This document shows positions 57,095-62,616 of a DNA stretch of 62,616 nt, in pieces (within the stretch, counting starts at the first letter, position 1; each line of letters begins with the position of its first letter). The notes beneath the pieces were generated by a model, which ran no database searches, had not been told where the DNA came from, and saw only the letters and a list, made by a program, of their open reading frames with translations. Position numbers and translations under genes: made by a program. Origin of the DNA: JBBDYG01 sp040901765 (GTDB lineage: Bacteria; Planctomycetota; Planctomycetia; Pirellulales; Lacipirellulaceae); contig JBBDYG010000120.1 of assembly GCA_040901765.1 (NCBI GenBank), positions 1 to 62,616 on the forward strand, in the 5' to 3' direction.

Positions 57095-57576
57095 GTCCAG
57101 AATTCTCCGCACCGGAGTGCTTACCGAGGCGCGGGGCGGCCGCACAACCTTTCCAGGCGCTATAAGTGTTAAAGTCGGCATCGTCGCACAGCGGACTTTG
57201 CGGGAAATCGTCGAAAGCCGCTCGGCTCGTCCCCATCGCCCGGTTGAATGCAGTGCTAGCGACAGGGCAGAGGGATTGGGACGCCGAACAGAATCAGGCG
57301 ATTAGTATGCACACGTATACTATGCGTCCACATTCCCGTTGCGGGACACTTCTGCACGGTAACGGATTCCGAATTGCCCAACCCGGTGATCGCGGAACTT
57401 CCGAGCCGGCACATCAACCATCATCGAGCCGTTCGGTTAACAATCCGCGCACTCATCGGGCAGCGACGGATTGGCACGCCGAATGCATTGGTCATTCAGC
57501 GCTCAAATTGCTTTCCAGGTACTCGGGAATTAAGAATGCGATCCGTCATCCATGATGCCGCGGAAGGAATTTCCGT
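57095..57576. promoter_or_regulatory. Divergent intergenic region between receptor and zinc-ribbon gene
   Basis: About 480 bp. Besides the alternative receptor N-terminus (57095-57181) I see no gene. It presumably holds both promoters; no boxes stand out. Confidence 0.3.
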
Positions 57577-57774
57577 ATGGCCGAACAAACTATAAAATGC
57601 GAAGCGCAGACAAGCGACGGCCGGACGTGCGGATGCGATGCAGTCGTTTTGCACAAGCATGTCCACGTTCATGCGCGGTTGGCGGACGACGGCTCCCACG
57701 CGTCGGATCATGAAATTCACTACATGATCGAGTGCCCTCAGTGTGGCATTCGCACGCAAGTTCAGAAACCGTGA
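57577..57774 (+). CDS. Small zinc-ribbon-like protein A
   Basis: A 65-residue protein with cysteines near the N-terminus (IKCEAQTSDGRTCGCDAV) and a closing CPQCGIRTQVQ, a zinc-ribbon pattern. The middle is His-rich (LHKHVHVHARL). Start 57577 has a GGAAGGAATTTCCGT leader. It converges on a second small gene with the same ending, 18 bp away. Function unknown. Confidence 0.65.
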   Translation: MAEQTIKCEAQTSDGRTCGCDAVVLHKHVHVHARLADDGSHASDHEIHYMIECPQCGIRTQVQKP

Positions 57775-57792
57775 GCACCATCGCAGCGGTCG

Positions 57793-57978
57793 CTACTCGG
57801 AAACGACCTGTTCCACTTGAGTGCATAAACCGCACTTCGGGCAGTCGATGTCGTGCTGCACCTCGCGCAGGGTCGTTTCATAGTCGCTGCCGATGGTCGG
57901 CGTCCGCTCATAGACGAATCGCGTTGCAACGATGATGGCGGAGCTTCCGCACTTCTGACACACGGGTGACGGTGGCAT
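57793..57978 (-). CDS. Small zinc-ribbon-like protein B
   Basis: A 61-residue protein, MPPSPVCQKCGSSAIIVATR ... DCPKCGLCTQVEQV, with two CxxC pairs and therefore a likely zinc ribbon. The C-terminal CPKCGLCTQV mirrors CPQCGIRTQV of the plus-strand neighbour, so the two appear homologous and arranged tail to tail. A GAGAGAAGAGC leader precedes the ATG. Function unknown; possibly nucleic-acid or protein binding. Confidence 0.65.
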   Translation of the reverse strand: MPPSPVCQKCGSSAIIVATRFVYERTPTIGSDYETTLREVQHDIDCPKCGLCTQVEQVVSE

Positions 57979-58320
57979 GCTCTTCTCTCGGCTGTCTCCA
58001 CGAGCGTCCGTAGGCCGATACGGCCGGACCGTTCCAGGGTGGAAATCATTGGGCGAACAAACTGGATTGAAATCGACCACGGTGATTCAGAGACCGCTAA
58101 ATCGCTAGGAGACGAAGAGTTCTTTCCGCAGGATTGGCGATGCGCATTCACTGCCGCAAATGCAGCAATCGCGCCGGCAAATAATGTACCGTCTTTCTTT
58201 ACGATCCACGGGCGACCGCCATCGACTCTGTATATACTGGAGAGTGCCCAGAGACGCCAAATCATTGTGAAATTTGGACCACGCGGGCCTATCAAGAATC
58301 AGAACACTCTGGGAGGAGGA
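57979..58320. promoter_or_regulatory. Intergenic region upstream of the vWA protein
   Basis: 342 bp without a supported gene. Immediately before the next ATG is a strong GGGAGGAGGA ribosome binding site. Confidence 0.35.
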
Positions 58321-59193
58321 ATGATGCGGGCATTTTACGCGCTGGCGCTGCTGCCGGTTTTGGTGCTGCCGGCATCGGCCGAGCCACTTATCGATCTGGT
58401 CATTCTGGCTGACGAATCGGGCAGCATGAGCCCGGGCGGCTTCCAAGAGGAGATGGATTTCGCGGCTCAGGCAGCCGATGGGTTGACCTTCGGTCCTACG
58501 GATGCGGCCGCTAGTCTCCTGCTATATGGCGCGACGTCGCGCGTCATCATCGACTTGACCACCAACAAGATGAATTTCATTAATGCCGTGAACAACGCGC
58601 AGTACGCTCAGGCCCCCGATACCGACATGGCATCGGGCTTAACGCTCGCGCAGAGCCAATTCACGACCCACGGCCGCGCAAATGCGATTAAAATTCTCGC
58701 TCTCGTGGGCGACGGCATGCCGGACCTCAACAACAGCAACATTGTCCCCACACTCAACGCGTTGGCAGCCGCTGGGGTTCACGTGTTTTCAATTGCCGGC
58801 GGTGTTGACCCCCACCGCGCATTCATGGAGTCGCTGCTCCGCAATGACGGTGAGTTCTTACGGCTTGAACCCAATCCCGCGGCGGCCTTCATCGACGCAA
58901 TTGAGGCGGCGGCACCGACCGGTGACTACAATTCCGACGGCATCGTCAACAGTGCGGACTACACCATCTGGCGCAACACGCGGGGGAGCACGACCGATTT
59001 ACGAGCCAATGGCAACGATGCCAATGACCTAATCGACATGGCGGATTACGAGTTCTGGAAGCAAAATTTTGGGCGCACAAATTCCACGGCCGCTGCCGTC
59101 GCTATCCCCGAGCCGGCGGCGATCGCCCTGGCAGCCCTTGTCATTTTGTTCGTCTTTCCCAGATTCCATCGCGGTGTTCCGAACCCAGTTTGA
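58321..59193 (+). CDS. Secreted von Willebrand A protein with dockerin-like and PEP-CTERM modules
   Basis: A 290-residue surface or exported protein. Signal peptide (FYALALLPVLVLPASA); vWA domain (about residues 22-190) with a MIDAS motif DESGSM, then TDMASG and VGDGMPD. A dockerin-like duplicated calcium module follows, GDYNSDGIVNSADYTIWRNT and NDLIDMADYEFWKQNFG. The C-terminus is PEP-CTERM: IPEPAAIALAALVILFVF and basic FPRFHR. PEP-CTERM proteins are processed by an exosortase, which is not in this window. The dockerin-like module could dock to a cohesin-like partner. GGAGGAGGA lies just before ATG 58321/58324. Confidence 0.85.
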   Translation: MMRAFYALALLPVLVLPASAEPLIDLVILADESGSMSPGGFQEEMDFAAQAADGLTFGPTDAAASLLLYGATSRVIIDLTTNKMNFINAVNNAQYAQAPDTDMASGLTLAQSQFTTHGRANAIKILALVGDGMPDLNNSNIVPTLNALAAAGVHVFSIAGGVDPHRAFMESLLRNDGEFLRLEPNPAAAFIDAIEAAAPTGDYNSDGIVNSADYTIWRNTRGSTTDLRANGNDANDLIDMADYEFWKQNFGRTNSTAAAVAIPEPAAIALAALVILFVFPRFHRGVPNPV

Positions 59194-59361
59194 ACACTTT
59201 TTTCCGAAAATCTGGAAAAGTCTATTGACGTTCTGCGAGCGGTAGGCGAACCTGCTTAATTGGGGAAAGTGCCGCGACGGGAGTATCATCGCTCGCGGGT
59301 GCTGGGCACAAGTTTGCGCAAAGTTGTTCATCCATTTGAATACGAGGGGGAGACCGTACTA

Positions 59362-60234
59362 ATGAAGACACCACAACGAACGACAACTTCTACAGCCGGG
59401 CAGCCGATTGAAAAGCGACTGGCGGCCTATTTGACCGCCGCCGGCGCCGTTGGCACGGTGATGGCCTCCGACGCCCAGGCGATCATTGTTTTTAACCAGA
59501 CACCGCAGCCGATCGGCATCAACGGTGCGGTACCCATCGATTTCAATGGTGACGGCCAGATCGACTATGAGATCGACCATGATCGAGTCGATTTGGGCGG
59601 CGGGAATTTTGTCGATTACTTGCAACTCGATAAGAATGACATCAACGGCGCCAACCTGGGCGAGAACCTGTTTCCAACTGATGTCTTTGCGACGTTTCCG
59701 TTGAACGGCACGATGGCGAACGACACGTTCAATGCCAAGTATGTCACGAATACGAACCTGGCGGGCTCGTACCCCGCCGCGCTTGAGCAGAACGCGCTGA
59801 TTGGTCCCGGTTCGAATCTCGATTGGCAAGAGGGGGACAGCTTTGAAGGAAGTGGCAAAACGATTCGCGCCAACCGCCTGATCGACGAAGACGCAACGAC
59901 GCTCGACCAAGTGGTCGGCGGCCTGACGCCAGCGCAGGTACAGGTGCCATTCGACGGACCGAATTTCATTGGCCTCGCGGCCGGCGAAGTGCGCTATTTG
60001 GGCGTCCAAATGGACTTCGAGAATACGAATTTCGATCACTACGGCTGGATCGGCATTCGCATTGACAATGAAGCCGACGCAACCGCCACGGTAGTCGGCT
60101 GGGGCTACGAAACAACGCCCTTCACGGCAATTCGCGCGGGCCAAATTCCGGAGCCGGGGTCGATCGTGATGGCGGCCCTGGGCGGGTTGACGCTCGTGGG
60201 CGTCGCATTCGTACGGTGGCTCCGCAGCAAGTAA
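59362..60234 (+). CDS. PEP-CTERM protein, paralog 1 (without dockerin module)
   Basis: A 290-residue exported protein. The N-terminus (IEKRLAAYLTAAGAVGTVMASDAQA) is signal-like. The body has a calcium-loop-like VPIDFNGDGQIDYEIDHDR and a repeated theme RANRLIDEDATTLDQVVGG. The end is IPEPGSIVMAALGGLTLVGV with basic RWLRSK, a PEP-CTERM anchor. Start 59362 is preceded by GAGGGGGAG. The next gene is a tandem paralog. Function unknown; probably a surface or matrix component. Confidence 0.8.
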   Translation: MKTPQRTTTSTAGQPIEKRLAAYLTAAGAVGTVMASDAQAIIVFNQTPQPIGINGAVPIDFNGDGQIDYEIDHDRVDLGGGNFVDYLQLDKNDINGANLGENLFPTDVFATFPLNGTMANDTFNAKYVTNTNLAGSYPAALEQNALIGPGSNLDWQEGDSFEGSGKTIRANRLIDEDATTLDQVVGGLTPAQVQVPFDGPNFIGLAAGEVRYLGVQMDFENTNFDHYGWIGIRIDNEADATATVVGWGYETTPFTAIRAGQIPEPGSIVMAALGGLTLVGVAFVRWLRSK

Positions 60235-60279
60235 TGACGAAGAGTGGCTTTGTCAGCAGGTACGGAAGGGCGGTGTGAC

Positions 60280-61344
60280 GTGGAGCAAGCGGATTTCTCC
60301 AAGCGGCTCGTCTTGCAACGCGAGGCGAAGCTGGCGGCGTACGTGTCGTTGACCGGCGCGCTCGGGGCTTCCCTGGCACCGGAAGCCCACGCGGTAATTG
60401 TCGCCAACACTACGCCGCAGCCCTTCGGCATCAACGGCCAGGTGAACATCGATTTCAACCGCGATGGCCAAACCGATCTCCAGGTCGACCACGATCGATA
60501 TAACCTGAATGGTTTTAATCTCGATTATTTGCAAATTGACAAGAATGATACCTCCAGCCACCTGAATCCGTTTCCGTACAGCATCACCGACACGTTTCCG
60601 CTGAATGGCACCCAGGCCAACGGCGATCACGGGTACATCGCGCAGCAGAACGAATTTAATGACCTCGGGCTTTACCCCCGAGCCCTGCCGGCTGGAGAAT
60701 TGATTGGACCGGAATCCGCGGTGTGGGATTTTCAGGAAGGCGATGGCTTCGGGCAGCCCAACACCTGGATACGTGCCAACCGGCTCATCGACGAAGATCG
60801 GATGCAAATCGACGCCAGCATCGGACGCAACGTGGCGCTGCCGGAAGGTACCCCCGGTTGGGTGGGCCTCAATGGTGAAGTGCGGTATCTCGGCGTGCGG
60901 ATCGACCTGAACGATGCGGTGCGTTTCGGTCTCAATCAGCCCACCGATTTATGGTGGTACGGCTGGATTGGTATCCAGATTGACAACGAGAACGATGCTA
61001 CGGGCGTGGTAACGGGTTACGCCTACGAGAGCGAGCTTGGCATGCCCATCATGGCGGGCGACACCGGGCCAGTTCTCGTCGGCGACTACAACGGCGACGG
61101 CGCGATCAGCGCCGCCGACTACACCATCTGGCGCGACACGTTGGGATCAACGACCGACCTGCGGGCCGACGGCAACCTGAACACGATGATCGATCAGGGC
61201 GATTACAGCGTATGGGCCGCAAAGTTCGGCACCGCCGGCAGCGGCCTCGCCGCGGCTGTGCCGGAGCCGGGGTCGATCGTACTGGCCGCCCTTACCGGGC
61301 TGGCAATCCTCGCCGCCTATGCCGTCCGCAAGTGGTTCCCGTAG
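60280..61344 (+). CDS. PEP-CTERM protein, paralog 2 (with dockerin-like module)
   Basis: A 354-residue protein clearly related to the preceding one: NTTPQPFGINGQVNIDFNRD against NQTPQPIGINGAVPIDFNGD, and RANRLIDEDRMQ against RANRLIDEDATT. It starts at GTG 60280, after a GGAAGGG site and 45 bp beyond the neighbour's stop. Between the body and the PEP-CTERM anchor (VPEPGSIVLAALTGLAILAAY, RKWFP) it has a dockerin-like module, GDYNGDGAISAADYTIWRDT, nearly identical in part to that of the vWA protein at 58921. Function unknown. Confidence 0.8.
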   Translation: MEQADFSKRLVLQREAKLAAYVSLTGALGASLAPEAHAVIVANTTPQPFGINGQVNIDFNRDGQTDLQVDHDRYNLNGFNLDYLQIDKNDTSSHLNPFPYSITDTFPLNGTQANGDHGYIAQQNEFNDLGLYPRALPAGELIGPESAVWDFQEGDGFGQPNTWIRANRLIDEDRMQIDASIGRNVALPEGTPGWVGLNGEVRYLGVRIDLNDAVRFGLNQPTDLWWYGWIGIQIDNENDATGVVTGYAYESELGMPIMAGDTGPVLVGDYNGDGAISAADYTIWRDTLGSTTDLRADGNLNTMIDQGDYSVWAAKFGTAGSGLAAAVPEPGSIVLAALTGLAILAAYAVRKWFP

Positions 61345-61387
61345 GTCAGGCTGTGCCTGACATCAGTAAGGCACACACAATAGCGCC

Positions 61388-62242
61388 GTGAACACGCCAT
61401 CGCAAAGCGACTCCGTACGGCACCTCGTGGAACTCGGCTACGAAGATCCATTCGACGCTGCCGAGCGTGAGGCGGCGAAACGGCGCCGACGCGATGCGCA
61501 ACGAGCAGAAGCCGAAGCGCTAATCGCCTCCTGCCACTTCGACAAGGCAATCGCACTCCTGGAGCAGCTCGCCGATGAATTCCCCGACTGGGCTGCGCCA
61601 CACCTCCGGTTAGCGCAAACGCATGTTCGCGGCCAGCAATTCGCAGCGGCTCGACGGCACTGCCAGTGGCTCACCTACCGCGGATTCGAGAGCGCCGCAC
61701 TCGCGATATTGCGCGCAACCGTCGAACTGGGCGAGCGGCAATTCGACGCGGCGATTGAACAGGCCAACTACGCCAAGTGCTTGAGCGATGATTCCACCAG
61801 CGCCGACGCGATTCTGGGAGAGGCATATGTTCGCCGGGGCGACCTCGACGCTGCCACGGCCGCGTTTGAGCGCGTCTTCGTGGCACGTCCAGTGGACGCG
61901 AATGCGCTCGGCGGAATGGCGGCCATCGCACTGCGCCGCCGCGATTACGTGCGAACCATCGACTATGCACTTGCCGCGCTGGAGCAGAATTTGTCGCTGC
62001 CGGCGGTACACTACCGACTGGGAGTCGCGCTCGCGTCGCTCGGCCGATCCGTAGAGGCTCGTGCGGCATTGGAAACCTCCTCGCGGCTCGATCCGTGGCG
62101 TGCCGCGCCCTACCGCTGGCTCGCGAGACTCTCCGCCCAGCGCGGCGAGACCGAGTTGGCTCGGCAGATGACGATCGCAGGGCGCGAACGAATCCGACAA
62201 CGGCGACGACGCGAAGCTCCAACTCCGCCTGGGTGCGAGTAA
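61388..62242 (+). CDS. Tetratricopeptide-repeat protein
   Basis: A 284-residue protein, starting GTG 61388, with an Arg/Ala-rich first 40 residues then TPR-like helix pairs (FDKAIALLEQLADEFPDW, ADAILGEAYVRRGDLDAATA, VHYRLGVALASLGRSVEARA, APYRWLARLSAQRGETELAR). No signal peptide. TPRs bind other proteins; the partner is unknown. It is the last gene in the window. Confidence 0.75.
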   Translation: MNTPSQSDSVRHLVELGYEDPFDAAEREAAKRRRRDAQRAEAEALIASCHFDKAIALLEQLADEFPDWAAPHLRLAQTHVRGQQFAAARRHCQWLTYRGFESAALAILRATVELGERQFDAAIEQANYAKCLSDDSTSADAILGEAYVRRGDLDAATAAFERVFVARPVDANALGGMAAIALRRRDYVRTIDYALAALEQNLSLPAVHYRLGVALASLGRSVEARAALETSSRLDPWRAAPYRWLARLSAQRGETELARQMTIAGRERIRQRRRREAPTPPGCE

Positions 62243-62278
62243 CGCTTGTTGATGTTCAGAATGTCAATCGAACTTTGG

Positions 62279-62364
62279 GGGTGGCACGCCCAGAGTCTTC
62301 GATGGGCGTGGCGAGGTTGGCACCCGCTTCACGACGCCCTTCGCGGACTCAGGGCGTGCCACCC
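62279..62364. repeat. GGGTGGCACGCCC hairpin
   Basis: 19-bp arms 62279-62297 and 62346-62364 (one mismatch), after the TPR gene. The rest of 62243-62616 shows no gene. Confidence 0.75.
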
Positions 62365-62552
62365 GTGTTTGGTTAGCTAAGGAATGGGGGAAGAATAACT
62401 TCGGTGGTTCAGTTCGCGAGGGATTCGAGTCGTGGTGGAACAAAACAATTGACCGTTTGGCCGAAGGCCCTGATTCATCGTAGCTTGGGGCAACGCCCTC
62501 GTTGTTCTACACAACTGCTGCTTTCCTACCGCGAAGCGGTTTTGCCCTCCAG

Positions 62553-62586
62553 CCCAGGGTAGGTCGCCACGGCGACCTACCCTGGG
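62553..62586. repeat. Perfect 16-bp palindrome with 2-base spacer
   Basis: CCCAGGGTAGGTCGCC (62553-62568) and its exact reverse complement 62571-62586, separated by AC. Possible cruciform or dispersed palindrome, near the window end. Confidence 0.8.
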
Positions 62587-62616
62587 TACATGCCGAATTT
62601 GATCGCATTTACCCCA

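Overview
The window looks like chromosomal DNA of a planctomycete, most likely a member of the Pirellulales. The evidence is gene content: a fused 3-dehydroquinate dehydratase/shikimate dehydrogenase, a fused SecDF with a long Ala/Pro-rich N-terminal linker, an EF-G-like second GTPase, a formylglycine-type sulfatase, several secreted proteins with PEP-CTERM anchors and dockerin-like repeats, weak or absent Shine-Dalgarno sequences, and GC-rich DNA with many intergenic palindromes. The species assignment is inference.

Layout. 1-2326 is the right end of what looks like a prophage or phage-derived island: a small terminase-associated-like protein, a ParB/methyltransferase fusion, and a 3' half of a tRNA-Arg gene that could be the attachment site. 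2557-6120 is a large single-chain restriction-modification enzyme with a palindromic repeat inserted in frame. 6708-13029 carries yajC, secDF, a LysM protein and a TerC-family membrane protein. 13276-25670 is a long minus-strand block: EF-G-like GTPase, hisA, a phosphoribosyltransferase, hisH, an unrecognised toxin-antitoxin-like pair, an OmpA-type lipoprotein, a prepilin peptidase, aroK, aroDE and mutL. 25761-36876 continues mostly on minus with an NtrC-type regulator and cytosolic kinase, pnp, rpsO, a fatty acid desaturase, comEC and nadC, interrupted by two unknown plus-strand membrane proteins. 37115-46416 is mostly plus: a ComEA-like protein, a sulfatase, PSP1 (minus), bioB, a PhyH-like oxygenase, a DUF11-type exported protein, an endonuclease/exonuclease/phosphatase-fold protein and a Cfa-like methyltransferase.

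46593-54616 is the most interesting accessory region. A membrane protein with a decayed Mrr-like nuclease domain precedes a three-gene restriction-modification-like locus: DNA methyltransferase, DEAD/DEAH helicase and GIY-YIG nuclease. Between methyltransferase and helicase sits a compact element: a DUF559-type nuclease gene with a premature stop, bracketed by two ~125 bp inverted copies of a GGGGAGGG palindrome array. The same palindrome family recurs at 36976 and inside the restriction-modification gene at 4358.

54644-62242 is an envelope/secretome region: a TonB-dependent receptor, two convergent small zinc-ribbon paralogs, a von Willebrand A protein with dockerin and PEP-CTERM modules, two tandem PEP-CTERM paralogs (only the second with a dockerin-like module) and a TPR protein.

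Across the window, gene boundaries are marked by repeats. One group is long hairpins with ~25-35 bp arms, often built from 7-bp tandem units, which sometimes supply a start or stop codon. A second is a pair of 95 bp MITE-like elements with 12-bp perfect terminal inverted repeats. A third is short dispersed GCCGCGACGCGGAGT motifs. No CRISPR array, rRNA, intact tRNA or insertion sequence was seen.
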